Source: an uncultured Psychroserpens sp.
Lineage (GTDB): Bacteria; Bacteroidota; Bacteroidia; Flavobacteriales; Flavobacteriaceae
DNA: 64,000 nucleotides
NCBI GenBank assembly: GCA_947488655.1
Contig: CANKZZ010000003.1
Span: 1-64,000 of the forward strand
Reading direction: 5' to 3'
Shown here: in pieces, positions 1 to 8,763 of the stretch
How positions within the stretch are numbered: position 1 is the stretch's first letter
How the letters are laid out: each line of letters starts with the position of its first letter
Program-made: the position numbers and the translations under genes
Notes under the pieces: model-generated
The model's input: the letters and a program-made list of their open reading frames with translations, nothing else
Database searches by the model: none
Told to the model about the DNA's origin: nothing

Positions 1-159
1 AAGTTACTCAAACAACTTAGTCCAACAGGAGCAGGTTGGAATGGTACCTATAATGGTAACCCACTGCCAACAAGTGACTACTGGTTTGTAGTAGAGTATA
101 ACGAACCTAATACAGGCAACCGTAAAGAGTTTAAAGCCCATTTTACCCTAAAAAGGTAG
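1..159 (+). CDS. C-terminal fragment of a T9SS-secreted protein (type B sorting domain)
   Basis: Only the last 52 codons lie in the window; the gene begins upstream. The visible peptide has the look of a type B sorting domain (gliding-motility-associated C-terminal, CHU_C): a GWNGTYNG segment, then LPTSDYWFVV, and a short final strand ending FTLKR. In this family the domain directs a large secreted or surface protein through the type IX secretion system and is then removed. Nothing can be said about the passenger protein. A strong hairpin terminator follows 21 bases after the stop. Domain identity is inferred from these short motifs and from family knowledge. Confidence 0.8.
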   Translation, partial: KLLKQLSPTGAGWNGTYNGNPLPTSDYWFVVEYNEPNTGNRKEFKAHFTLKR

Positions 160-180
160 TGCGTAAATTATATTATTGAA

Positions 181-211
181 AAAGGCTACGTCATAGACGT
201 AGCCTTTTTTT
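181..211 (+). terminator. Rho-independent terminator
   Basis: A perfect 12-bp stem (181-192 with 196-207) around a 3-base loop is followed by a run of T. It ends the T9SS protein gene. Confidence 0.9.
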
Positions 212-448
212 ATGAATAATTTTCTTACTAATATAGTGCATATGATTTAAAGCAATTTGTGAGTTATTAATCTTACCAAATTTAACGTCATATATGAAGT
301 GTTAAATTAACGAATTTAAATTATAGGAGCGTATTCATTATCGATAAGTGATGATCTTGATATAAACACCTTTTACTTTGGTTTACACTTTTATACGATG
401 ATTACATGAGATATTAAATACAAGTCTCTTTACTATCTAGCAAAAAAA

Positions 449-478
449 AAAGTGCTAAACTTTGAGTCTAGCACTTTT
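449..478 (-). terminator. Rho-independent terminator of the FadL-like gene
   Basis: Read on the minus strand, an AAAGTGCTA/TAGCACTTT stem with an 11-base loop is followed by a long T run (the A run at 442-450). It lies 24 bases past the stop of the porin gene. Confidence 0.85.
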
Positions 479-501
479 CAGAAGAAAATTATAAAAGTTT
501 T

Positions 502-2019
502 CTATAAGTTAAAACTTAATGATAGTGTGATATTAGAATTATTAGTATCTAAATTAGCAGTGTCTGTTAAACCCACAGAATATAATTGATTATTAGTAGT
601 TCTTTCAGCTTGATCATAAGTTAAATCTAATTTAGTGTTACCAAAATTATAGCCTATACCAAGCGAATAACCTGTTAAATCACCATAAAAAGAATCATTT
701 TCATATGGACTTTCTTCAAAACGGTATCCACCTCTTAGGCTAACTTGCTTAATTTTATATTCGCCACCAATTCTATAAGAATTAGCTGTTTTAAATATTG
801 AATTCATTATATCGTTTTGAGATGCGAAAAAAGCATCAGAAGTTGGTTTAAATTTAGTTTTAGTGTGATCTCTTCTAGAATAATCAAAACTAATTAAACC
901 TTGCTCACCGAAAACATAAGCTAGACTACCTGTTATTTTTCCTGGAGACTGAAGTCTGTAATCTGGAAAAATGTTTATAATATTTGGTGCAATGTTAGTT
1001 GAAAATGATCCTTGAGAATCTGTAGCAACCGTGGAGATACTTTGAGAGGTCTCTTCTGTAATTGTAAACCATGTTGGCGAATTATATGTAAATCCAGCAC
1101 GAAGCTCTTGTGTTAATTTTAAAATAGCTCCTAATTGAAATGAAAAACCATTTCCTGTTGTAAGTAAGTTGTTCTCAAAACCTACATTGTTTACTAAAGA
1201 TCCATCATTTGAGTTAGCTTCATTTAAATATGTAAATTTCTCATAATTAATAAAATGAGTATTTAAATTTAAACCTAAGTACAACTTATCTTCATATTGA
1301 GTTGCAGCGTTAAAACTAAATTTACCATTATAACCTCTAGCAACATAATCATATTGTTGATTAAAGGTTCCAGGAGCAATATTAGATGTGTAAACAGTAT
1401 TATCATCTGTATTATTTGCAGGCTCTAATATAAAAGATTCATAACCCAAGAAAGCTTGTTGATTGCCAAAACCATAAAAAGAACCAATCTCAGAATATGC
1501 TTCAGATAATGTTTCACCTGGAAAAGCAGAAATTTCGTCTAACCTTAAACCTTGAGCGTAATTTAAAAAATAACTATCGATAGAATTAGTATTTGTACCA
1601 GAAGCAACCCATCGATCATCATGATTGGCAGTTTTATCGTAAGCTACACTTAAAACAAATTTTTTCCATGATGATGATTCATCTGTATTTTGAAATACAA
1701 ACGCAGCTCCAGCTTGGTGAATGTCAATTTTAGAGTCAGAAGACGAGCTTCTACCATTAAAATAACTTACGTCATTATCAACATTTAAGCTAGATAAAGA
1801 AAATGAAGCGTGACTTCGAGTGAAAACTGCTGAACCAGCAGGATTTGAGCTAACAGCCGACATATCTCCACCTAAGGCTCCAAATGCACCACTTAGTGCT
1901 CTATATCTTGCAGAACCTTGAATTTCATCTTGTGAATATCTGAGTGCATCAGATATGTCCTGAGCCATTATATTAGACATAGATAGTACACCTATAGCTA
2001 GTATAGTTAATTTTTTCAT
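502..2019 (-). CDS. OmpP1/FadL family outer-membrane transporter
   Basis: This 505-aa protein is predicted to be a beta-barrel channel for hydrophobic compounds such as fatty acids or aromatics. It opens with a signal peptide (residues 1-20, cleavage after MAQ). The N-terminal hatch region carries GAFGALGGDMSAVSSNPAG at about residues 44-62, which includes the NPA signature of the FadL family. The rest alternates polar and aromatic residues as expected for barrel strands. The gene starts 35 bp after the stop of the lipoprotein gene, so the two are probably transcribed together from a promoter near 3.1 kb. Family is clear; substrate is not known. Confidence 0.88.
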   Translation of the reverse strand: MKKLTILAIGVLSMSNIMAQDISDALRYSQDEIQGSARYRALSGAFGALGGDMSAVSSNPAGSAVFTRSHASFSLSSLNVDNDVSYFNGRSSSSDSKIDIHQAGAAFVFQNTDESSSWKKFVLSVAYDKTANHDDRWVASGTNTNSIDSYFLNYAQGLRLDEISAFPGETLSEAYSEIGSFYGFGNQQAFLGYESFILEPANNTDDNTVYTSNIAPGTFNQQYDYVARGYNGKFSFNAATQYEDKLYLGLNLNTHFINYEKFTYLNEANSNDGSLVNNVGFENNLLTTGNGFSFQLGAILKLTQELRAGFTYNSPTWFTITEETSQSISTVATDSQGSFSTNIAPNIINIFPDYRLQSPGKITGSLAYVFGEQGLISFDYSRRDHTKTKFKPTSDAFFASQNDIMNSIFKTANSYRIGGEYKIKQVSLRGGYRFEESPYENDSFYGDLTGYSLGIGYNFGNTKLDLTYDQAERTTNNQLYSVGLTDTANLDTNNSNITLSLSFNL

Positions 2020-2054
2020 ATTGCAATTTTGTGAAATTAGTATTGTTATAAAGT

Positions 2055-3086
2055 TTAATTACCTCTTCGTCCAGAACTTGATCTACTTGATGAAGATCTT
2101 GAAGAACTTGAAGATCTACTACTAGAACTTCTTACCGTAGATGAACTTCTTGTATTACTTCTAGAAGACGAGGCTCTAGGAGTAGTTGATCTCGAATTTG
2201 TACTTGGTCTAGGTCTAACAGTAGAATTGTTTGTTCTCGTTCTCGTATTAGTTCTAGGTCTCGTAGTTGAATTAGTACGTCTAGGAGTAGTTGTTCTAAT
2301 TGTGGTATTTCTTCTTGTTGTTGACCTCACTGAAGAATTATTTCTAATCGTAGAAGAGTTTCTTCTTGAAAAACTAGATGTAGAATTACGTCTAGACATA
2401 CTTCTATTTAAACCAGAAGTATTTGCGCCTCTTCTACCATAATTGTATGCGTAGCTATTGCCTCTAAAGTTATTTCTATAATAAGGTGGGCACCAGTAGT
2501 TATTCCATCCATAACCATAACCAGCATTCCAACCCCAATGATTATATAAATTACCATAACCAAAGCCAGTATTCCAACCTAAGCCATTCCAACCGAATCC
2601 AGCATTCCAGCCCCAATTGTTAAATCCCCAAGGTCTATTCCAACCAAATCTATTATATCTCCAGTTGTTCCATCCGTATCCAAATCCAGCATTCCATCCC
2701 CAAGGTTGAGCCCAAGAATTATCATATACATTTATAGTTACGTCAGATGAAGACTGTCCCCAACCAGCATAACCAGTTTGAACTTCGTCTGAAGGCTCAT
2801 CATTATAATTTCCTTCATAAGAATCTATATCTGTGAATATTGCGCTTCCATCATCAGGAATTTCGCTATACTGCAAAGATTTTTCAGTAAAATAATCTTT
2901 ATAAACACTTTGATCTTCTACAGGAATTGTTCTTGTTTCTTCGTAAACAACTTCTTCATTATCATTATAAATACCATCACTATCATAACCAACATATTGG
3001 TATGAACCACAAGAAGCTAACAAAAATGTTAAACTTAGTGCAACAAAAAATGGAAACTTGGTCTGTATGTAATTGTTTAATTGCAT
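2055..3086 (-). CDS. Low-complexity lipoprotein with Gly-Trp-Asn repeats and a Ser/Arg tail
   Basis: This is a 343-aa putative lipoprotein. The signal peptide ends in the lipobox LASC with the acylated Cys at residue 26. Residues about 30-115 are acidic. Residues about 126-198 are a Trp/Gly/Asn/Tyr repeat built from GWNAGFGYGWNN-like units. Residues about 210-343 are almost only Ser, Thr, Arg, Asn and Pro, ending in SSSRSSS runs. No enzyme domain is visible. The layout suggests a surface-exposed adhesive or structural protein, but that is inference. It lies divergently from proS and upstream of the FadL-like gene. Homologues beside proS in related bacteria are, from memory, sometimes labelled vitellogenin-like, which is not informative. 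Confidence 0.75.
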   Translation of the reverse strand: MQLNNYIQTKFPFFVALSLTFLLASCGSYQYVGYDSDGIYNDNEEVVYEETRTIPVEDQSVYKDYFTEKSLQYSEIPDDGSAIFTDIDSYEGNYNDEPSDEVQTGYAGWGQSSSDVTINVYDNSWAQPWGWNAGFGYGWNNWRYNRFGWNRPWGFNNWGWNAGFGWNGLGWNTGFGYGNLYNHWGWNAGYGYGWNNYWCPPYYRNNFRGNSYAYNYGRRGANTSGLNRSMSRRNSTSSFSRRNSSTIRNNSSVRSTTRRNTTIRTTTPRRTNSTTRPRTNTRTRTNNSTVRPRPSTNSRSTTPRASSSRSNTRSSSTVRSSSSRSSSSSRSSSSRSSSGRRGN

Positions 3087-3101
3087 ATCTCTTGATTTTT
3101 A

Positions 3102-3132
3102 TTGTTGAACATTACAAAAATAGTTAGTTTTG
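3102..3132 (+). promoter_or_regulatory. Promoter of proS
   Basis: TTG at 3102-3104, a 20-base spacer and TAGTTTTG at 3125-3132 fit the Bacteroidota vegetative consensus TTG-N17-23-TAnnTTTG. The predicted start of transcription is near 3139, about 50 bases before the proS ATG. A perfect dyad CACAAA-T-TTTGTG lies in the leader at 3160-3172; its role is unknown. Confidence 0.6.
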
Positions 3133-3186
3133 CTGAACTATTTCTTTTTTTAACATAGTCACAAATTTTGTGCCAAAACACTGAAA

Positions 3187-4665
3187 ATGAGTAAAAATCT
3201 TACAAGTAGAGCAGAAGACTATTCTAAATGGTATAATGAATTGGTCGTAAAGGCTGATTTAGCCGAGAACTCAGCAGTTAGAGGCTGTATGGTTATTAAA
3301 CCATATGGATATGCAATATGGGAAAAAATGCAAGCAGAATTAGACCGAATGTTTAAAGAAACAGGTCATCAAAATGCTTATTTCCCGCTTTTTGTGCCTA
3401 AAAGTTTGTTTGAAGCTGAAGAAAAAAATGCTGAAGGCTTTGCAAAAGAATGTGCTGTCGTAACACATTATAGATTACAAAACGATCCTGATAATCCAGG
3501 AAAATTAAGAGTAGACCCAGAGGCTAAACTAGAAGAGGAGCTTGTAGTAAGACCAACTAGTGAAGCTATTATTTGGAATACCTACAAAGGTTGGATTCAA
3601 AGTTATAGAGACTTACCAATATTAATTAATCAATGGGCTAATGTAGTGCGTTGGGAGATGAGAACACGCTTGTTTTTGCGTACCGCTGAGTTTTTGTGGC
3701 AAGAAGGACATACTGCTCATGCAACTAAAGCAGAGGCAATAGCAGAAGCAGAGCAGATGAATGATGTCTACGCAGAGTTTGCCGAAAATTTTATGGCAAT
3801 TCCTGTTATAAAAGGGGTGAAAACTGAAAGCGAACGTTTTGCTGGAGCTGTAGATACGTATTGTATAGAAGCATTAATGCAAGATGGAAAAGCATTACAA
3901 GCTGGAACATCTCATTTTTTAGGTCAAAATTTTGCTAAAGCTTTTGATGTGAAATTTACAAATAACGAAGGTAAGTTAGATCATGTTTGGGCTACCTCTT
4001 GGGGAGTTTCTACTAGATTAATGGGAGCATTAATAATGACTCATAGCGATGATAAAGGTTTAGTGTTACCTCCAAACTTAGCACCTTCGCAAGTTGTAAT
4101 TGTGCCTATTTATAAAACAGATGAGCAATTAGAAGTAATTAAGGAGAAGGCAAACACTATTATTAAAGAATTAAAAACTCTAGGTGTGTCATGTAAGTTA
4201 GATGCTAGAACGACTCATAGACCTGGAGCAAAGTTTGCCCAACATGAGTTACAAGGCGTGCCTTTGCGAATTGCAATAGGACAAAGAGACTTGGATAATG
4301 GTACAGTGGAGCTGGCTAGACGTGATACATTAACTAAAGAAATTGTAAAGATGGATAATTTAGTTTCTACTGTAGAAACTTTATTAAAAACCATCCAAAA
4401 TGAATTATTTAGTAAGGCTTTAAATTTTAGAGATACACATATCACAGAAGTTGATGATTTTGAAACATTTAAAACAGTTTTAGAAAGTAAAACTGGTTTC
4501 ATATCTGCGCATTGGGATGGTACAGCAGAGACCGAACAAAAAATAAAAGAGCTTACAAAAGCAACAATTAGATGTATTCCTATGGATGTAAAGAAAGAAG
4601 CTGGAGAGTGCGTATTTACTGGAAAACCGTCAACAAATAGAGTTTTATTTGCTAAGGCATATTAA
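3187..4665 (+). CDS. proS: Prolyl-tRNA synthetase
   Basis: ProRS charges tRNA-Pro with proline in the cytoplasm. The 492-aa protein is of the short, eukaryote/archaea-like type used by Bacteroidota, without the editing insertion of the long bacterial form. Class II synthetase signatures are visible: [11 protein letters not shown] (about residue 120), then the motif 2 region with [14 protein letters not shown] (about 160-175). The anticodon-binding domain follows at about 300-400 and a ProRS-specific C-terminal domain ends in KAY. The ATG at 3187 gives the usual [17 protein letters not shown] start. It has its own promoter and is divergent from the lipoprotein gene. Confidence 0.96.
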   Translation: MSKNLTSRAEDYSKWYNELVVKADLAENSAVRGCMVIKPYGYAIWEKMQAELDRMFKETGHQNAYFPLFVPKSLFEAEEKNAEGFAKECAVVTHYRLQNDPDNPGKLRVDPEAKLEEELVVRPTSEAIIWNTYKGWIQSYRDLPILINQWANVVRWEMRTRLFLRTAEFLWQEGHTAHATKAEAIAEAEQMNDVYAEFAENFMAIPVIKGVKTESERFAGAVDTYCIEALMQDGKALQAGTSHFLGQNFAKAFDVKFTNNEGKLDHVWATSWGVSTRLMGALIMTHSDDKGLVLPPNLAPSQVVIVPIYKTDEQLEVIKEKANTIIKELKTLGVSCKLDARTTHRPGAKFAQHELQGVPLRIAIGQRDLDNGTVELARRDTLTKEIVKMDNLVSTVETLLKTIQNELFSKALNFRDTHITEVDDFETFKTVLESKTGFISAHWDGTAETEQKIKELTKATIRCIPMDVKKEAGECVFTGKPSTNRVLFAKAY

Positions 4666-4693
4666 ATTTTTTTAAAAAAAGTTTATCTAGTAG

Positions 4694-4723
4694 TTGCAAC
4701 ATTTAAAAATAGTTGTATTTTTG
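4694..4723 (+). promoter_or_regulatory. Promoter of tRNA-Glu and probably rpsT
   Basis: TTG at 4694-4696 and TATTTTTG at 4716-4723 are separated by 19 bases, an excellent match to the Bacteroidota promoter consensus. No terminator separates the tRNA from rpsT, so both are likely on one transcript. Confidence 0.75.
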
Positions 4724-4798
4724 CATCCGCAATGAGTAATTGCTTGTTCATTTAAAAAGTAGTTTAATTAATTAAATTACGATTGAAATAACTTAAAT

Positions 4799-4870
4799 GG
4801 CCCGTTCGTCTATCGGCTAGGACGCATGGTTTTCATCCATGTAAGAGGGGTTCGATTCCCCTACGGGCTA
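4799..4870 (+). tRNA. tRNA-Glu (anticodon TTC)
   Basis: A full cloverleaf can be drawn. The 7-bp acceptor stem pairs GGCCCGT with ACGGGCT, the anticodon stem CATGG/CCATG encloses the loop TTTTCAT, and the T stem AGGGG/CCCCT encloses TTCGATT. The anticodon TTC reads GAA/GAG. CCA is not encoded. It lies 28 bp upstream of rpsT in the same orientation. Confidence 0.96.
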
Positions 4871-4898
4871 CAATTTTTTAACAAGAAAGAATAATACA

Positions 4899-5153
4899 AT
4901 GGCAAATCATAAGTCAGCATTAAAGAGAATTAGAAGTAACGAAGCAAAGCGTTTACGTAACAGATATCAGCACAAGACAACTCGTGGTGCTATTAAGAGA
5001 TTACGTGACATGGAGACAGGTAAAGAGGCTAGTGAGTTTTTACCTTCTGTTATTTCAATGATTGACAAATTAGCGAAGAACAATGTTATTCATGATAACA
5101 AAGCAGCTAACTTAAAATCTAGTTTGACTAAACATGTTGCTGCTTTAAGTTAA
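4899..5153 (+). CDS. rpsT: 30S ribosomal protein S20
   Basis: S20 is a primary 16S rRNA-binding protein of the small subunit. The 84-aa, Lys/Arg-rich, all-helical sequence starts MANHKSALKRIRSNEAKRLRN, typical of the family, and has the expected length. It follows tRNA-Glu by 28 bp and ends at a terminator at 5185-5209. Confidence 0.97.
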   Translation: MANHKSALKRIRSNEAKRLRNRYQHKTTRGAIKRLRDMETGKEASEFLPSVISMIDKLAKNNVIHDNKAANLKSSLTKHVAALS

Positions 5154-5184
5154 TCTTAAAATAAGCTAAAACATAAAATATTAG

Positions 5185-5209
5185 GCTTCTCTTACGAGAA
5201 GCTTTTTTT
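5185..5209 (+). terminator. Rho-independent terminator of rpsT
   Basis: Stem GCTTCTC (5185-5191) pairs with GAGAAGC (5196-5202) over a TTAC loop and is followed by seven T. Confidence 0.9.
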
Positions 5210-5251
5210 GTATATCATAGTTTACCATAAGAACAAAATTTTTCATAAAAA

Positions 5252-5277
5252 AAGCGCTCAATAATAATTGAGCGCTT
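5252..5277 (-). terminator. Rho-independent terminator of rho
   Basis: An 11-bp perfect stem (5252-5262 with 5267-5277, loop AATA) is followed, on the minus strand, by the T run that appears as A at 5247-5253. It lies 22 bases past the rho stop. Confidence 0.88.
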
Positions 5278-5298
5278 CTTTATTTATTAATTTTTTGA

Positions 5299-6993
5299 TT
5301 ATCCGTTCATAGATACCAAAAACTCTTCATTATTTCTTGTTTGTTTAAATCTATCATTAATAAACTCCATAGCTTCTACAGGATTCATATCTGCTAGATA
5401 CTTACGCATAACCCACATACGTTGTATTGTAGTCGCGTCTAATAGTATATCATCACGACGTGTGCTCGATGATGTTAAATCAATAGCTGGGAAAATACGA
5501 CGGTTAGATATTTTACGATCTAACTGTAACTCCATATTACCTGTACCTTTAAATTCTTCAAAGATAACTTCATCCATTTTAGAACCAGTTTCGGTTAGTG
5601 CTGTTGCGATTATAGTTAATGATCCTCCATTTTCTATATTACGTGCAGCTCCAAAGAAACGTTTTGGTTTGTGTAAGGCATTTGCGTCTACACCACCACT
5701 TAATATTTTTCCAGATGCAGGTTGAACAGAGTTGTAAGCTCTCGCCAAACGTGTTATAGAATCTAGTAATATAACTACATCATGTCCACACTCTACCAAA
5801 CGTTTTGCCTTTTCTAAAACAATATTAGCAATTTTTACATGCTCATGAGCTTCCTTATCAAAGGTAGAAGCAATAACTTCTCCACGAACGTTACGTTGCA
5901 TGTCTGTTACTTCTTCAGGTCGTTCATCAATTAACAAAATCATTTGATAAACTTCAGGATGATTAGCTGCTATTGCATTTGCAACATCCTTTAATAACAT
6001 TGTTTTACCCGTTTTTGGTTGTGATACAATCATACCACGTTGTCCTTTACCAATTGGTGCAAACAAATCCATAATTCTAGTAGAAATAGTTGCCTGTTTC
6101 TCTGCAATATTAAATTTCTCTTGTGGAAATAAAGGAGTTAAATGCTCAAAAGCAACACGATCTCTAACCACATTAGGGTTTTGACCATTAATTTTATTAA
6201 CTTTTATTAGAGGAAAATATTTTTCGCCCTCTTTTGGAGGTCTAACATTACCTAAAACTGTATCACCAACTTTTAAACCAAATAATCTAATTTGAGATTG
6301 TGATACATAAATATCATCTGGAGATGAAAGGTAATTATAATCTGACGATCTTAAAAAGCCATAACCATCCTGCATGACATCTAATACACCTTCACTTTCT
6401 ATAATTGCATCAAACTCAAAGTCTGGCTCTCTGTAGCGATTACGATTGTCTTTGTTTCCGTTGTTTTTATGAACATTTCCATCCTTTTGGCGAGGATTTG
6501 GTCTATTGTTATCTTTTTGACGCGGATTTGGTTTTTTATCATCCTTTTGACGCGGATTAGGCTTATTGTCATTAGAATTTTTAGAACGACTATCATTGTT
6601 TTGATTAGTATTTCTAGATTCCTTTTTCTCATTATTATGAGGCTTAGATGCTTTATCATCCTTATCATTAGATTTAGGTTTAGGAGCAGGCTTTTCAGCC
6701 TTTTTGTCATCCAATTCCATTTTCTGTTGTGAAGACTTATCATCGTTTTTCTTTTCAACACGCGCTCTAGGCTTGCGTGGCTGAGCTGGTTTCTTAGCAT
6801 CTGCCTTTGGAGCAGGTGTAGCTGGTGCAACTACTTCTTTCTTTACAGCACCAGGATTGGCAGCTTGAAAATCTAAGATTTGATAAACGAGATCTAATTT
6901 TTTTAACGAACGGTATTTTGGTACGTTTAATTTTTGGGCTAATTCCTGAAGTTCAGGAAGCTTCTTTGCTTTTAATTCGGAAATTTCGAACAT
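5299..6993 (-). CDS. rho: Transcription termination factor Rho with a long disordered arm
   Basis: Rho is the hexameric RNA-dependent ATPase that ends transcription. At 564 aa it is longer than the classical form (about 420). Residues 1-45 form the small N-terminal helical domain. Residues about 50-192 are an inserted, highly charged region rich in Lys, Asn, Asp, Pro and Gln, including three copies of a 10-residue NPRQKD unit. The RNA-binding cold-shock-like fold begins at about 197 ([13 protein letters not shown]). The ATPase core has Walker A QPKTGKT (325-331) and Walker [15 protein letters not shown] (about 406-419). Such N-terminal insertions are known in Bacteroidota Rho proteins. It is transcribed alone. 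Confidence 0.96.
   Translation of the reverse strand: MFEISELKAKKLPELQELAQKLNVPKYRSLKKLDLVYQILDFQAANPGAVKKEVVAPATPAPKADAKKPAQPRKPRARVEKKNDDKSSQQKMELDDKKAEKPAPKPKSNDKDDKASKPHNNEKKESRNTNQNNDSRSKNSNDNKPNPRQKDDKKPNPRQKDNNRPNPRQKDGNVHKNNGNKDNRNRYREPDFEFDAIIESEGVLDVMQDGYGFLRSSDYNYLSSPDDIYVSQSQIRLFGLKVGDTVLGNVRPPKEGEKYFPLIKVNKINGQNPNVVRDRVAFEHLTPLFPQEKFNIAEKQATISTRIMDLFAPIGKGQRGMIVSQPKTGKTMLLKDVANAIAANHPEVYQMILLIDERPEEVTDMQRNVRGEVIASTFDKEAHEHVKIANIVLEKAKRLVECGHDVVILLDSITRLARAYNSVQPASGKILSGGVDANALHKPKRFFGAARNIENGGSLTIIATALTETGSKMDEVIFEEFKGTGNMELQLDRKISNRRIFPAIDLTSSSTRRDDILLDATTIQRMWVMRKYLADMNPVEAMEFINDRFKQTRNNEEFLVSMNG
6475..6564 (-). repeat. Three tandem 30-bp repeats inside rho
   Basis: Residues 144-173 of Rho are three near-identical decapeptides (K/R-P-N-P-R-Q-K-D plus two variable residues), encoded by three direct 30-bp repeats. 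This kind of repeat can change copy number by slippage. Confidence 0.85.
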
Positions 6994-7191
6994 GAATATG
7001 TATACTAATTAAGTTTATTCTTTGAAATGGATTAATTTCTTACTTTTCTTTTTCTGAAATAATAAAATAATGGGAAAAATTTGAAAAAAATCTGAAGATT
7101 TAAACAACTGCTACTCTGTATGTAGCACATTGTTATTGCAATAATACAATTTTATTTTCACAATTTAATACTACTTTTAAAAAGAAACTAT

Positions 7192-7199
7192 TAATTTTG
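7192..7199 (+). promoter_or_regulatory. -7 element of the DUF4293 gene
   Basis: TAATTTTG matches TAnnTTTG, 24 bases before the ATG. I see no good TTG box at the right distance. Confidence 0.45.
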
Positions 7200-7222
7200 T
7201 GCCTCTTTAGAGATAATAATAA

Positions 7223-7633
7223 ATGATACAACGCATACAATCTATTTACCTTTTATTATCTGCAGCAGTGTCTGCAGGATTAATATTTGTGTTTCACTTA
7301 TGGACTAACAGTGACGAAGTTCCTGTTTTTGCAAAAGATAACTATTTATATTTAGGTTTATTTTTGGGTTCTGCTTTATTATCTTTAATTTCGATTTTTA
7401 GTTTTAAAAATAGAAAGTTTCAATTTGTTTTGGGACGACTTAATATAATATTAAACTTTATTTTATTAGGATTTTTTGTGTATCAATTGCTACTGCCACC
7501 TGGAGAGAGTAACATTTCAGAGAAAGGTGTTGGGATATTCATACCTATTTTATCTATCGTATTGTTGGTATTAGCCAATAAGGCCATTAAAAAGGATGAA
7601 GATCTCGTAAAATCTGTTGATAGATTACGATAA
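7223..7633 (+). CDS. DUF4293 family membrane protein
   Basis: A 136-aa integral membrane protein with four predicted helices (about residues 6-26, 42-60, 70-90 and 103-120). The sequence starts MIQRIQSIYLLLSA, typical of the DUF4293 family. In Bacteroidota this gene usually sits divergently beside rho, as here. Its function is unknown. It has a promoter element at 7192 and a strong terminator after the stop, so it is monocistronic. Confidence 0.85.
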   Translation: MIQRIQSIYLLLSAAVSAGLIFVFHLWTNSDEVPVFAKDNYLYLGLFLGSALLSLISIFSFKNRKFQFVLGRLNIILNFILLGFFVYQLLLPPGESNISEKGVGIFIPILSIVLLVLANKAIKKDEDLVKSVDRLR

Positions 7634-7654
7634 AACCTATTATCTTAGTGCGTA

Positions 7655-7685
7655 AACCCAAGGTGAAGACCTTGGGTTTTTTTTG
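7655..7685 (+). terminator. Rho-independent terminator
   Basis: AACCCAAGGT and ACCTTGGGTT pair over a GAAG loop and are followed by eight T. It ends the DUF4293 gene. Confidence 0.92.
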
Positions 7686-7862
7686 TTCTAGCATTGAGAA
7701 GCATTCAATTATGTTGGTTAAACAAATCCCTTAGAAAAACGTGATCACATTATTTAGTAATAAATATTCTTTATGAATATTTAATCTTAAGCATAATCTC
7801 CACAAGTTTGTAAAAGCAATTTAAATTATAATTAAATTCACTTATAATTTCAATCTCATTTT

Positions 7863-8036
7863 ATGAAATCGTCAATATCAAGAAATCAAATTAGACTTAT
7901 TCTAATTTATGTTATTGCAGCTCTAATATTATTCTTAATCTTTAAACTGGTGTTGAATTATTCTATTCTTTGGTCGGTATTTATAGGTCTTGGTACTTCT
8001 GTTTCGGTATTTGTATCAATCAAAAAGCAGGTGTAA
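7863..8036 (+). CDS. Small two-helix membrane protein (57 aa)
   Basis: An open frame of 57 codons with ATG at 7863. The protein has a short basic N-terminus (MKSSISRNQIR), two hydrophobic segments (about residues 11-27 and 33-51) and a basic tail KKQV. The hydrophobicity pattern and codon use resemble the neighbours, which argues for a real gene. I do not recognise the family. It lies alone between the DUF4293 terminator and the converging phosphoesterase gene. Function unknown. Confidence 0.55.
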   Translation: MKSSISRNQIRLILIYVIAALILFLIFKLVLNYSILWSVFIGLGTSVSVFVSIKKQV

Positions 8037-8063
8037 GTTTTCTTCGGAAATATGAAGACTTAA

Positions 8064-8567
8064 CTAGTAGCGCTTCGGAAATTCTATAACTTCAAGATTC
8101 TCAATTTTTGAACCATCTATAGTAAAACGAAGCATTGTTCTTACTTTATGAAACCCATGTTTACCAACCGCACCAGGATTCATATGGATTAAATTATAAC
8201 GTTTATCTGGCATGACTTTTAGGATGTGCGAATGTCCGCAGATAAAAATACGAGGCGGATTTTCCTTAATCAAATCTCGAGTTCTCATATTATACTTTGG
8301 TGGATAGCCTCCAATATGAGTCATAAAAACATCAACATCTTCACACATAAAACGATTATTCTCTGGAAATTCTAATCTTGCTTTAGCATCATCAATATTA
8401 CCATAAACTGCTCGTAAGGGTTTAAGTGCTTTTATTTTATCTGTAACCTCTAAATCTCCAATATCTCCTGCATGCCACACTTCGTCTGCTTTTTTTACAT
8501 GTTTTAAAATGGCATCATCAATATAGCTATGTGTATCAGAGAGTAGTAAAATCTTTTTCATATTCAT
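8064..8567 (-). CDS. YfcE-type metallophosphoesterase
   Basis: A 167-aa calcineurin-like phosphodiesterase of the YfcE/MJ0936 family. Metal-binding motifs occur in order: SDTH (D and H near residues 11-13), GDIGD, GNID, the HIGG histidine, and GHSH (about residue 112) with a final H in LIHMNPG. These build the dinuclear metal site. Family members hydrolyse phosphodiesters; the natural substrate is unclear. An internal Met at residue 3 could be the true start. It converges on the 57-aa gene with 27 bp between, and carries one copy of the dispersed CTTCGGAA word near its stop. Confidence 0.9.
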   Translation of the reverse strand: MNMKKILLLSDTHSYIDDAILKHVKKADEVWHAGDIGDLEVTDKIKALKPLRAVYGNIDDAKARLEFPENNRFMCEDVDVFMTHIGGYPPKYNMRTRDLIKENPPRIFICGHSHILKVMPDKRYNLIHMNPGAVGKHGFHKVRTMLRFTIDGSKIENLEVIEFPKRY

Positions 8568-8730
8568 TTTTCGTAGGGACGAAATTTTTTTATTTATTAA
8601 ATTTAGTTCTTAGACTTTAATTTTTCGAAGAACAACTATTTATTTCTAGTGCTTTACTTTTTTTGTTGCACATTTTTAAAGAAAATCTTTTAATTGTGTT
8701 AATAAGATTCCTGTCTTCGAAGGAATAAAT

Positions 8731-8738
8731 TATCTTTG
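8731..8738 (+). promoter_or_regulatory. -7 element of truA
   Basis: TATCTTTG matches TAnnTTTG exactly, 25 bases before the TTG start codon. This position supports the TTG as the start. No convincing -33 box is seen. Confidence 0.5.
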
Positions 8739-8763
8739 TTAATTCACAAAAGTACTATTTCTA

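Larger units (their letters stand above)
160..501. other. Intergenic region without a gene
   Basis: This 342-bp AT-rich gap separates two convergent genes. It holds one terminator for each side (181-211 and 449-478). I see no small open frame with a plausible start and no RNA gene in it. Confidence 0.7.

Noticed and set aside
2227-2442. Plus-strand frame rich in Val/Leu inside the lipoprotein gene
   Set aside because: It is the mirror of the Ser/Arg-rich codons of the lipoprotein and has no homologue-like pattern.
2079-2460. Repeat array that could look like CRISPR in the lipoprotein tail
   Set aside because: The repeats are short, imperfect, in frame with the protein, and have no spacers or cas genes nearby.
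6399-6830. Frames on both strands within the charged arm of Rho
   Set aside because: The repeated Lys/Asn codons produce long open frames in other phases. Their peptides (IRIMI, LLILI patterns) are artefacts.
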